A DNA stretch of 61,565 nucleotides, taken from the NCBI GenBank assembly GCA_900770665.1, contig CAAGKZ010000024.1:1-61565 (forward strand). Reading direction: 5' to 3'. Below, one piece after another: positions 25,428 to 33,355 of this stretch; positions within the stretch are counted from its first letter, which is position 1, and every line of letters starts with the position of its first letter. The DNA comes from Bacteroidaceae bacterium (GTDB lineage Bacteria > Bacteroidota > Bacteroidia > Bacteroidales > Bacteroidaceae). The position numbers and the translations under genes are program-made. Under the pieces are notes generated by a model, which searched no databases, was not told the DNA's origin, and was given only the letters and a program-made list of their open reading frames with translations.

Positions 25428-28061
25428 ATGAAAAACTCAAACGACCTTAGAAACGATTTAGAACAAATAAGAGAATTTGCTATTGCTAATTGTGAGGGTG
25501 AGTTTCACGTACTGCCGTTTGTTGTAATGTACTTGTATGCAAATGAAAGAATCTGCTTTGTGAAAGCCAAAGAACTTGAAGATATAAATGACACTATCGT
25601 TATTTATAAGGACTTAAATGAAGCATTTTGTAATGGCACAATCACGTCTACAGAACAAGAAGATTACAACAACGAGGTTGATATTTATGCTTTAACTACC
25701 AAATTCGAAAAAAAGAAAACTGATGTTTATATACAATTTGCATTAGAGAAAACATTAAAAATATTAAAAGGGAATAACACGTTTCACTCAATATCCGACT
25801 CTACGTTCAAATTATACAATCTTTTGTCTGCATATCCCTGTCAATTGATAAAGAGCAAGCTTGCGATTATATGCTCCTATTTATTAGACTATTTTTCTTT
25901 TATCATACCAGATATAAAACGATACTATAAAGGAATAGATCAGGCGGGATGTGACGAGTTGAACAATCTTATGCTTGAACTTTTAACCATAGACAAAAAA
26001 GACAAGTACACTATTGCTCATCCACAAGCTGGACCTATTAATTTTATAAATCACGTTAAAGATTATAATTATATTGCAACATTTAAAGATTTTCGTTTTT
26101 GGTGCATATATCAAATCCTTTTTGAAATTACAAAAAAGAATGCCAATATATTGTATGCTGATGGGGATGGTATAGAAATTGAAAAGTTTGACGCAGATCA
26201 TATCCTTATAGATGATATTAGTATAGGATTTGATATTTGGCAACCAATTTCAGATACGGCTTATAGCAAAGAACGTGGAATATTTTTGGTAGAAAGCGAC
26301 GCTTTATATGAAATAAAGAATAAAAAAAGGGGGATTGATGGAATTGATCTTCTCAACCATCATATTGATACTATTGTTTTTCTACCAAAAGGTTTATCTA
26401 TAATCTCAGTATGCAAGCAAAAGAGTAGTAAAAATGTATCTTTAATAGATGAAACACGCTATGCCAAGATTGATTGTGCTCTTACGTTAAACGATATAGT
26501 AAATGGTGAAAACTCGTATACATTAACAGAAGAAGAATACACAGCACCTGATTTTGTTTTTGAATTAAATAGGATTTTAGGTAAAAGAGCCATAAAGGTG
26601 GCGGCAAAGAAGAATTTTAATAGTATTCAGCTTGGTGAATTATTATCTCCTTCAAATGAGGTCGGAGTAATGCTAAACAGAAGAGAGTTGGATTTTTTTG
26701 ACCATGGCTTCACTCCTTTCCATCCGTATTACGTTGCAGAAAATGGGATTGTTGTAAACAAATCTGAGGCTGAGGCGCGAAAAAAAGGTAATAAATGTGT
26801 TCTATTGCTCGATTTGTTATCAAAGCACAAGTTCCAGCCCAAAATGCTTTTCTACGATAAATTCGCATACACACTTGCTATGTTCGGCGCTTTTGCTTTT
26901 ACTGTAAGAGAAGACATTGTTAACCTTAATTATTTGGTTAATGAAATGAACAAGCAATACTTTATTGACCAAATTTTTCCAAGCAATGACTACGTATATG
27001 TATCTGTTGATTGGGAATATTTGAGTAAATGTCGTATATATATACCTGATTCAAGTGACACTACAACTCCTATAGAGCGACAGAAACTACTTCTCAATGC
27101 CGATAAAATGGAATTCATAGACAAGCTTCTAAGAAGCTATGATTATGATGTGGAAAAGATTGTAAGAGGTAAAAAAGCTGGTTGGTTAAAGAATGGTTCT
27201 ATGCTTTTAGAGGGACGATACAAGATTGTAAAACGTTTAGGCAACGGTGGTTTTGGCAAGACCTATAAAGCCATTATAAAAAATGATGATGGCAGCTATA
27301 CAACTGTTGCCATAAAGGAATTCTTTGATGAAGAACTACAAAGAAGGGAGAAAGGTTTAAACAATGTATTGTGTCTATCCAAGGATATTAAGGATATAAC
27401 AGTCGTACGTAACAAATTCTTTACAGAAGCAGAAAAAATTATGAGCTTTGCCGATTGTGAGAATATAATAAAAGTCTACGATGTGTTTGATGAAAACAAC
27501 ACGTCGTATTATTCCATGGAATACATTGATGGTGAGAATTTGAACGATTATATCCAGAAGCATGGAGTGCTTAAAGAGAAAGAGGCTGTCAGGATTATTA
27601 AAGGCGTAGCAAATGCCTTGAAGAGGATGCACTGTGACAGGATGTTGCACATGGATGTCAAACCTAAAAACATCATGATAAGCAAAGAAGGGCGTGTTGT
27701 ACTCATTGATTTTGGTGGTGCACATAAATACAACACATCACCACAAGACAACAGCACCTTTGCCAGAATCAGCAGCCCCGGATTTGCACCTCCGGAGCCA
27801 GCCAGCAGTGTAAGGTTTTCGCCACCTTATGATATATATTCATTGGGAGCAACTTTATACTATATGTTGACAAAATCATTTTATTCACATTATTCTGAAG
27901 ACTCAACACGAAAATGTGAAAACGGCAAGCACCATATGCAATGTTCTTGGGCAAGTGGCGTATCAGAAGAAACAAACAGATGTATTGAGAAGTCATTAAG
28001 TTACTTGCCGAAAGATCGCCCACAAAACATCGACAAGTTCCTTGAAATGTTGCCTTCGTGA
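25428..28061 (+). CDS. Eukaryotic-like Ser/Thr protein kinase 2 with large N-terminal domain
   Basis: I start at MKNSNDLRND (25428); the open frame reaches 25380, but that part is the promoter. The product is 877 aa. The first 590 residues match no family I recognise and could be the sensor. The kinase domain follows: LGNGGFGKTYKA at about 604, VAIKEFF, catalytic loop HMDVKPKNIM at about 741, then LIDFGGAHKYN and a C-terminal helical lobe. The segment around 460-495 (HPYYVAENGIVVNKSEAEARKKGNKCVLLLDLL) also resembles part of kinase 1's N-terminus only loosely. It is AT-rich like kinase 1. The stop codon lies in regulon promoter 5. Confidence 0.88.
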   Translation: MKNSNDLRNDLEQIREFAIANCEGEFHVLPFVVMYLYANERICFVKAKELEDINDTIVIYKDLNEAFCNGTITSTEQEDYNNEVDIYALTTKFEKKKTDVYIQFALEKTLKILKGNNTFHSISDSTFKLYNLLSAYPCQLIKSKLAIICSYLLDYFSFIIPDIKRYYKGIDQAGCDELNNLMLELLTIDKKDKYTIAHPQAGPINFINHVKDYNYIATFKDFRFWCIYQILFEITKKNANILYADGDGIEIEKFDADHILIDDISIGFDIWQPISDTAYSKERGIFLVESDALYEIKNKKRGIDGIDLLNHHIDTIVFLPKGLSIISVCKQKSSKNVSLIDETRYAKIDCALTLNDIVNGENSYTLTEEEYTAPDFVFELNRILGKRAIKVAAKKNFNSIQLGELLSPSNEVGVMLNRRELDFFDHGFTPFHPYYVAENGIVVNKSEAEARKKGNKCVLLLDLLSKHKFQPKMLFYDKFAYTLAMFGAFAFTVREDIVNLNYLVNEMNKQYFIDQIFPSNDYVYVSVDWEYLSKCRIYIPDSSDTTTPIERQKLLLNADKMEFIDKLLRSYDYDVEKIVRGKKAGWLKNGSMLLEGRYKIVKRLGNGGFGKTYKAIIKNDDGSYTTVAIKEFFDEELQRREKGLNNVLCLSKDIKDITVVRNKFFTEAEKIMSFADCENIIKVYDVFDENNTSYYSMEYIDGENLNDYIQKHGVLKEKEAVRIIKGVANALKRMHCDRMLHMDVKPKNIMISKEGRVVLIDFGGAHKYNTSPQDNSTFARISSPGFAPPEPASSVRFSPPYDIYSLGATLYYMLTKSFYSHYSEDSTRKCENGKHHMQCSWASGVSEETNRCIEKSLSYLPKDRPQNIDKFLEMLPS

Positions 28062-28104
28062 ATGAAATGAATGGCTAAAGCTATTATACTACATTAACTT
28101 TACC
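28059..28104 (+). promoter_or_regulatory. Regulon promoter 5 (phosphatase gene)
   Basis: TGAATGAAATGAATGG (28059-28074), a 20-nt gap, TAACTTTACC (28095-28104), then ACACAAAAC. The first three bases are the stop codon of kinase 2. The phosphatase ATG is at 28122. Confidence 0.8.
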
Positions 28105-28121
28105 ACACAAAACAAAAAAAT

Positions 28122-28871
28122 ATGGAAAACAAAAAAATTGTGGTAATAGGCGATGTTCACGGCGAGAGTACATGGAAGGATATTGTGGAGAAACATACAG
28201 GATGCAAATACATTTTCCTGGGTGACTATTGCGACCCTTACAGACACGATATAACCAACGAAGATGTTATAGCAAACCTTTGTAGCATCATTGATTTCAA
28301 GAAGCTGGCACCAGACGACGTTGTGCTGCTTCTTGGAAATCATGATATACAGTACGTGTATCATGAAGCAGAACGTTGTTCAAGGAGAATGACACATGTG
28401 GAAAAACAGATAGCCAATCTGTTAAAAACAGACATTTCGTTATTTGAGTGGGGTTACAAGGTGGGGAATATTATTTTTACGCATGCCGGTATTTCACAAG
28501 GATGGTTCAGGTTTGCATCGGACAAAGCCGACAAAAGCAACATCATCAAGTTTATAACAGACCCACAAAATAGAGAGATAGCCCTTGCCTGTGGATATTC
28601 GCGTGGAGGATTCGCACCATTCGGTGGTTTTTTCTGGGCTGACAAACGTGAGTTGACAGAACCCTTAACAGATTACATTCAAATTGTAGGGCATAGTCGC
28701 GTTCCTGAGATTATATTTAAAAAGATAAACAAGAAAACCGCTATCTTCTTTTGCGACTGCCTGGCAATGGGTAAGTATCTTACTATAGAACAAAAGAATG
28801 GTTCACTTTATTTCTATGAAATGCAATTGGAAGATGACAAGATGACCTTGCTTCATACATTGCAGTTATAA
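28122..28871 (+). CDS. Calcineurin-like metallophosphatase
   Basis: The 249-aa product has the metallophosphoesterase motifs in order: GDVHGE (D11, H13), FLGDYCDPY, LLLGNHDIQY and FTHAGIS, with GHSR near residue 190. This is the layout of PPP-type/bacterial protein phosphatases and Ap4A hydrolases. Sitting next to two Ser/Thr kinases, a protein phosphatase that opposes them is the simplest reading. A nucleotide-phosphate substrate is also possible. It is driven by regulon promoter 5, whereas the kinases are not. Confidence 0.87.
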   Translation: MENKKIVVIGDVHGESTWKDIVEKHTGCKYIFLGDYCDPYRHDITNEDVIANLCSIIDFKKLAPDDVVLLLGNHDIQYVYHEAERCSRRMTHVEKQIANLLKTDISLFEWGYKVGNIIFTHAGISQGWFRFASDKADKSNIIKFITDPQNREIALACGYSRGGFAPFGGFFWADKRELTEPLTDYIQIVGHSRVPEIIFKKINKKTAIFFCDCLAMGKYLTIEQKNGSLYFYEMQLEDDKMTLLHTLQL

Positions 28872-28919
28872 TCCTAACGCGCACCTGCTCATTAAGTTCC
28901 GTAAGATAATGGAGACTGG

Positions 28920-28965
28920 TGAATGAAATGAATGGTGTAGCTCGCTAAATGACATTATCTTTACG
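28920..28965 (+). promoter_or_regulatory. Regulon promoter 6 (53-aa protein/NADAR unit)
   Basis: TGAATGAAATGAATGG (28920-28935), a 20-nt gap, TATCTTTACG (28956-28965), then ACAGATAAAAAG. Confidence 0.85.
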
Positions 28966-29033
28966 ACAGATAAAAAGGGACTAATATTTTATAACCTTTC
29001 CCTTTTGTTTATTCCTTATTTATATATAATGTC

Positions 29034-29195
29034 ATGAGCAGTTCTGAAAGAAAAAATCCAGTTTGTGAGAAAGTATGCGTCACCCTGCCATTGGGTGCGC
29101 CGGTGCCGGAAGGCTGTTTGCTTGAGGCTAATGCAAAGTTCCGTGACGAAATTCTTGCCTTCAGGCCACAGGAGTTGTTGAGTGAGTGTAAATAA
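29034..29195 (+). CDS. Small 53-aa protein of unknown function
   Basis: The frame runs from ATG 29034 to TAA 29195, begins MSSSERKNPVCEKVCVTLPL and ends QELLSECK. It has four cysteines and no hydrophobic segment. It is the first frame after regulon promoter 6, and the next gene starts 19 bp later with an AAAAGGG ribosome site. Translation is likely but not certain; it may be a leader or a small partner of the NADAR protein. Confidence 0.5.
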   Translation: MSSSERKNPVCEKVCVTLPLGAPVPEGCLLEANAKFRDEILAFRPQELLSECK

Positions 29196-29214
29196 TTTTA
29201 AAAGGGTATATACT

Positions 29215-29859
29215 ATGGCATTTTTTGGAAAGATGAAGCACTACTCTGTTGAGAGTATGGATGAGTTGTTGGCTAGTGTCGGGCATCTGCGCCCTTATCT
29301 GCGCGTTTATGATGAGAAGGAGAGCGTTCTCTTCAACTCAAGAAGTCGTGGGGAGAGCAAGACGCTGAGCAACTTCCACGCGAGCAGTGTGCCGCTTCCC
29401 TGGAGAGGAAAACTGTTCACAAGTGTTGAGGCTATGATTTTCTATACCTATATTGAGGATAATTGCAAGAACCCCAAATGGGAGGAGAAGAAGCGCGAGA
29501 TTCTTGAACAGATTCTTGCCACCAAGCACGGGCGTGAGGTGAAGGAAATCAACCGCGAGTCGAAGCTCTACAGCAAGGTGCGTAAGGCTACCGTGAAGGA
29601 GATTGGTGAGCACAATTGGGATTTGTATGCCTGGAAGGTTGCCTGTGAAGCTGTTAAGGTGAAGTATGAGCACTGCCCCGAGTTCCGCAGTTTTGTCGAT
29701 GCCAACCGCGGCAAGTCGTTCATCGAGAACAGTTGGTGGAAGAAGATTCCAAAGGCAGGTGTTCTGAAGGTAACTGATGAGACAAGTCCTTACTTCGGCA
29801 AATACATTGGTTGCAACTTCACGGGCGTTGCCATTCAGCGTTGCCTGGAGGGTGTGTGA
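29215..29859 (+). CDS. Divergent NADAR-like protein
   Basis: I start at MAFFGKMKHY (29215), which has AAAAGGG 9 nt upstream; an in-frame GTG at 29182 would overlap the 53-aa gene. The product is 214 aa. NADAR features are visible: TLSNFHASSVPLPWRGKLFTS, then VEAMIFYTYIED, WKVACEAVKVKYEHCPEFR, GKSFIENSWWKKIP, and YFGKYIGCNFTGVAIQ at the end, matching the G-x-N-x-x-G signature of the typical member at 13743. An ADP-ribosyl hydrolase activity is inferred from family. Confidence 0.75.
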   Translation: MAFFGKMKHYSVESMDELLASVGHLRPYLRVYDEKESVLFNSRSRGESKTLSNFHASSVPLPWRGKLFTSVEAMIFYTYIEDNCKNPKWEEKKREILEQILATKHGREVKEINRESKLYSKVRKATVKEIGEHNWDLYAWKVACEAVKVKYEHCPEFRSFVDANRGKSFIENSWWKKIPKAGVLKVTDETSPYFGKYIGCNFTGVAIQRCLEGV

Positions 29860-29940
29860 AAACGCACCTTGCCACGGTGATGGCATATATAAAATTCACA
29901 AAGTCCCTGCAATTGTTTTTGTGGGTGAACAAATTTATTC

Positions 29941-30133
29941 TTAGAAGTTGTTTAAATTTATATCGCCAAGTTTTTTATAGAGCAAAAATTGGATGTTTAT
30001 TTATTTTTCAAGGGCACATAGCGGGCTATGTAACTGCGAAAAAGAAAGAAACAGATGTTTTTGAATATAAAAAAACGGCGAAATGACAAACTGCTATAAG
30101 AAAATATTTTTTAGAAATTTAAACAGCTTCTTA
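29941..30133. mobile_element. MITE-like element with terminal inverted repeats
   Basis: The left end TTAGAAGTTGTTTAAATTT (29941-29959) is mirrored by AAATTTAAACAGCTTCTT (30115-30132), a near-perfect inverted repeat enclosing about 190 bp of AT-rich non-coding DNA. An inner palindrome ACATAGC-GG-GCTATGT lies at 30016-30031. A similar end (TTAGAAGCTATTTAAATA) occurs near 61259. It has no transposase. It sits between the NADAR and ARH genes and may have split one transcription unit. Confidence 0.55.
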
Positions 30134-30159
30134 TATTGCACAAAGAAAAATAGACATAT

Positions 30160-31410
30160 ATGACTACAGATTCCCAAAACCGCATCATCGGCGCCATCAT
30201 TGGCGATATTGTGGGCTCTACCTACGAGTTTGCTGAAAAGATACCCTCTAAGTTTAAGCTATTCAGAAGTGCTTGTTCTTTCACCGATGACACGGTGCTT
30301 ACCGTGGCCATTGCCGATGCGTTGCTGCACGGCAGGTCGTTTGCCGATGCCATTGAGGATTGGGGAAACAGATATATCTATGCGGGGTTTGGGCACTCTT
30401 TTCGCGAGTGGAAAAAACGTAGAAAAAACAATCCTTCTGCCACCAACAACAGCAAGGGCAACGGTTGTGGTATGCGTGTGAGCCCTATTGGCTTTTGGGC
30501 AAAGTCAATAGACGAAGCGATGTCGCTTGCAAAAGAGAGTGCCATAATCACCCACAACTCGCCCGAGGGCATTGCCGGGGCGCAGGCCATTGCCACGGCG
30601 GTGTTCATGGCAAAGGAGCAGAGGGGCAAGGAGGATATCAAAGATTTTATAAAAACCACTTTTGGCTACAACCTCGACCTGAACTACGACGAAATCTGGA
30701 AACAGGTAAACGAGTATGACAATGTAAACAAAATGCGCCGTGAACGCGAATGGGCCGAGAATACTTGCCCGGTGGCTATCATTGCATTCCTGAACTCCAA
30801 CAGCTACGAGGAGTGCATAAGAACAGCCATCTCCTATGGTGGCGACGTGGACACCATCGCCTGCATGGCCGGTGGTATTGCCGCGGCATACTACGGTGTT
30901 CCCGATGAAATAATAAAAGAGGTTGCCGCATACTTGCCGAAAGATATCATTGACATTGTCAGCGAGTTCGACGGTTTGAAACTAGAAAACAGGAATACCC
31001 CGGCCACCTTTGACCGCTGGGTAAAGAGTGGGCACATACTTGTATACGGTAGCGGCAAGGAAATTTCCGGTAAGACAAAGGGCGGCACTCCCTTAAGAGA
31101 CAACGAATCGGCAGGCTACATTGCCGACCGCCGTTTCCGTTCAAAGCACCGGTTCGAGGGGCTGTGTGGCGATTCGTACGCTATACCCACCGTTGGTGTG
31201 ACCGTTGAACAGATTAAAGAGGCGGTGGAAAGGTTTATCACCTTTGTAAAAGAACACCCCGAGCTAATCTTTCTTATAACAAATATCGGGTGCTCTAAGA
31301 AGGCCGGCTTCACACCTGGGGAGATTGCTCCAATGTTCAAGGCTGTTGCCGACAGCCCCAATGTGTATCTGCCCAAGGAGTTCCGTGAAATTATTGAGAT
31401 TGGTGAATGA
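30160..31410 (+). CDS. ADP-ribosylglycohydrolase fused to an A1S_2505-like domain
   Basis: The 416-aa product has residues 1-275 as an ADP-ribosyl-(dinitrogen reductase) hydrolase-type ARH domain: GAIIGDIVGSTYE, FTDDTVLTVAIADALL with the metal-binding TDDT, THNSPEGIAGAQ, and YGGDVDTIACMAGGIAAAYYG with the GGDxDT ligands. Residues about 285-410 form a second domain with HILVYGSGKEISGKTKGG, DSYAIPT, LIFLITNIGCSKKAGFTPGEIAPMF and NVYLPKEF, like the A1S_2505 phage-associated family. ARH enzymes remove ADP-ribose from proteins, and the fusion suggests one ADP-ribose-related substrate for both. The stop lies inside regulon promoter 7. Confidence 0.88.
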   Translation: MTTDSQNRIIGAIIGDIVGSTYEFAEKIPSKFKLFRSACSFTDDTVLTVAIADALLHGRSFADAIEDWGNRYIYAGFGHSFREWKKRRKNNPSATNNSKGNGCGMRVSPIGFWAKSIDEAMSLAKESAIITHNSPEGIAGAQAIATAVFMAKEQRGKEDIKDFIKTTFGYNLDLNYDEIWKQVNEYDNVNKMRREREWAENTCPVAIIAFLNSNSYEECIRTAISYGGDVDTIACMAGGIAAAYYGVPDEIIKEVAAYLPKDIIDIVSEFDGLKLENRNTPATFDRWVKSGHILVYGSGKEISGKTKGGTPLRDNESAGYIADRRFRSKHRFEGLCGDSYAIPTVGVTVEQIKEAVERFITFVKEHPELIFLITNIGCSKKAGFTPGEIAPMFKAVADSPNVYLPKEFREIIEIGE

Positions 31411-31449
31411 AATGAATGGCGCAGTTCGCGAAACTGTATTATCTTTACA
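31404..31449 (+). promoter_or_regulatory. Regulon promoter 7 (rmuC)
   Basis: TGAATGAAATGAATGG (31404-31419), a 20-nt gap, TATCTTTACA (31440-31449), then GCACAGAAAG. The stop codon of the ARH gene overlaps the motif. The leader to the ATG at 31555 is about 100 nt and contains a TTCCAGGG/CCCCTGGAA hairpin (31489-31513). Confidence 0.85.
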
Positions 31450-31554
31450 GCACAGAAAGAAAACAGAAGCAAAAACAGACACACTTATTCCAGGGCTTTC
31501 ACGTCCCCTGGAAAACGATTTTAAGCACATAATAAAAAGATAAAAACTTATACT

Positions 31555-32955
31555 ATGGAAATTATTTTGGCAATTATTCTGGGAGTGGCATTGGGAGTAT
31601 TCATTGGCATTGTTGTTGCACGTGGCAAGAACAAGGGGATGCAGAACACCGTCGACAAACTGCAGTGGCAGCTTGAGAGCGAGAGAGCGAATGCCGAGCA
31701 GGCGGCCCAAAGCTTCCAGAAGCAGATGGCCGAAGCGAAGGCCGAGACAAAGGAACAGATTGATGACATAAAGGCCGAATGTGAGAAGCGCATTGCACAG
31801 GCGAAGGCCGATGCCGAGAAGCAGTGTGCCGATGCGATGGCAGCACAGGAGAAGAGACACACCGAGGCCACCAAGGCACAGCAGGAACTCTTTGACGAGA
31901 CAATGGCAAGGGTGAGTGCACAGGTGAAGAGCGCCACCGACGAGATGCTGAAGCAACGACAGAAGGAGTTTGCCGAGTCCAGCAACAGCAACATTGAGCA
32001 GATTGTTACCCCGTTGCGCGAGACCATCGAGAAGATGAAGCAGACCATGAGCGACAGTACACTGAAGCAGACCGAGCTGAGCAGCGAGATGAAGGCGAAC
32101 CTTGAGAACATGATGAAGCACAGCGCGGCTGCCAAGGAGAGCGCCGATGAGCTTGCACGTGTGTTCAAGCACAGGAGCAAGGTTCAGGGCGACTGGGGCG
32201 AGCGCGTGCTTGACGAACTGCTCACCTCACAAGGTCTCACACAGGGCATACACTATGACATACAGACCACGATACGCGATGCGGCAGACAATGTGGTGCG
32301 AACAGACACCGGCGGTAACCTGCGCCCCGATGTAATAATGCACATAGACAACAACCGCGAAATAATCGTCGACTCGAAGGTATCGCTCACCGCATTCATT
32401 GACTATGTGAATGCCGAGACCGAGGATGAGCGCCAGAAGTACCTGAAAGCCCACATCGACAGCATACAGAAGCACGTGAAGGAGCTGTCGAAGAAGGACT
32501 ACTCGTCCTACATAAAGGCACCCAAGGTAAAGATGGACTACGTGATAATGTTCGTTCCGCACACCGGCGCACTGTGGACAGCCCTGAACGCACAGCCCGA
32601 CCTGTGGCGCAAGGCAATGGAGATGAATGTGTTCATTGCCGACGAGCAGACCCTCTTTGCCGCACTGCGTATGATTAACCTCACATGGACCCATATTGCA
32701 CAGACCGAGAACCACAAGAAAGTCTACGAACTTGCAAACGAAATCATTGACCGAGTGGGAATGTTCATGGAGAGCTATGAGAGCATAGGAAAGGCCATTG
32801 CCAATGCACAGAAAGCCTATGACGATGGTGGCAAGAAGCTTGCCCCAAGCGGACAGAGCATCCTGAACACCTGTGCCAAGCTGAACAAGCTTGGCGCAAA
32901 GCAGAGCAGCAAGCACCCGATAAAGCAAATTGAGGGAGTAACCGACATTGAATAA
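31555..32955 (+). CDS. rmuC: RmuC family DNA recombination protein
   Basis: The 466-aa product has an N-terminal membrane helix (IILAIILGVALGVFIGIVVA), then a long coiled coil of about 170 aa rich in A, E, K and Q. The RmuC core follows, with KVQGDWGERVLDELL and the PD-(D/E)XK-type nuclease motif RPDVIMHIDNNREIIVDSKV. RmuC limits inversion at short repeats and is thought to act on branched DNA. It is usually a housekeeping gene, so its control by a regulon promoter here is notable. The next gene follows after 6 bp. Confidence 0.93.
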   Translation: MEIILAIILGVALGVFIGIVVARGKNKGMQNTVDKLQWQLESERANAEQAAQSFQKQMAEAKAETKEQIDDIKAECEKRIAQAKADAEKQCADAMAAQEKRHTEATKAQQELFDETMARVSAQVKSATDEMLKQRQKEFAESSNSNIEQIVTPLRETIEKMKQTMSDSTLKQTELSSEMKANLENMMKHSAAAKESADELARVFKHRSKVQGDWGERVLDELLTSQGLTQGIHYDIQTTIRDAADNVVRTDTGGNLRPDVIMHIDNNREIIVDSKVSLTAFIDYVNAETEDERQKYLKAHIDSIQKHVKELSKKDYSSYIKAPKVKMDYVIMFVPHTGALWTALNAQPDLWRKAMEMNVFIADEQTLFAALRMINLTWTHIAQTENHKKVYELANEIIDRVGMFMESYESIGKAIANAQKAYDDGGKKLAPSGQSILNTCAKLNKLGAKQSSKHPIKQIEGVTDIE

Positions 32956-32961
32956 TAGGAT

Positions 32962-33324
32962 ATGGGAATGTTTGAAATTGGCAGCCTGCATAATCTTCAT
33001 TTTGGAGATGAGAACCTGCCGGCAACCATAATATACAATGACGGCGAGATTGCCGTTGCCGGCACTGCATATAGCGCAGAACTGAGTGACATATATGACG
33101 ACATAGAGTACAGGAATGAGTTCTTGATGACAAGTGAGGAGATAACAGCTTTTGTCCCCGACATTGAAGTCGATGGCAAATACAACAGCTATGTTGCCAT
33201 AGACCCGAAAAGCGGGTACCTCATTGAGGCGCATGAGTGGGTGGTGGAAGGCGAAGTTGGTGAACTCGACACGATGTTGCCGGAGGAAATGTCGTCAACA
33301 CCGAAGAACAATGAAGATATATAA
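32962..33324 (+). CDS. Small hypothetical protein
   Basis: The 120-aa acidic product begins MGMFEIGSLHNLHFGDE and is followed by beta-rich sequence (NSYVAIDPKSGYLIEAHEWVVEGE). No family is recognised. It lies 6 bp after rmuC and is probably co-transcribed with it. Confidence 0.65.
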   Translation: MGMFEIGSLHNLHFGDENLPATIIYNDGEIAVAGTAYSAELSDIYDDIEYRNEFLMTSEEITAFVPDIEVDGKYNSYVAIDPKSGYLIEAHEWVVEGEVGELDTMLPEEMSSTPKNNEDI

Positions 33325-33355
33325 AGAACAATTACTTATAGGCAATAAACAACAA

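Noticed and set aside
29811..30086. 91-aa frame after the NADAR gene
   Set aside because: Runs through the gene end and into the MITE-like element.
18798..31449. Reading the seven motif copies as a CRISPR or tandem repeat array
   Set aside because: Copies are 0.8-4.7 kb apart, always before genes, and tied to a -7 box at fixed spacing.
31264..32172. 302-aa minus-strand frame rich in Leu and Cys
   Set aside because: Shadow of the rmuC coiled coil; the apparent repeats reflect Ala/Glu codons read backwards.
32227..33234. 335-aa minus-strand frame
   Set aside because: Antisense to rmuC and the following gene; composition is that of a shadow frame.
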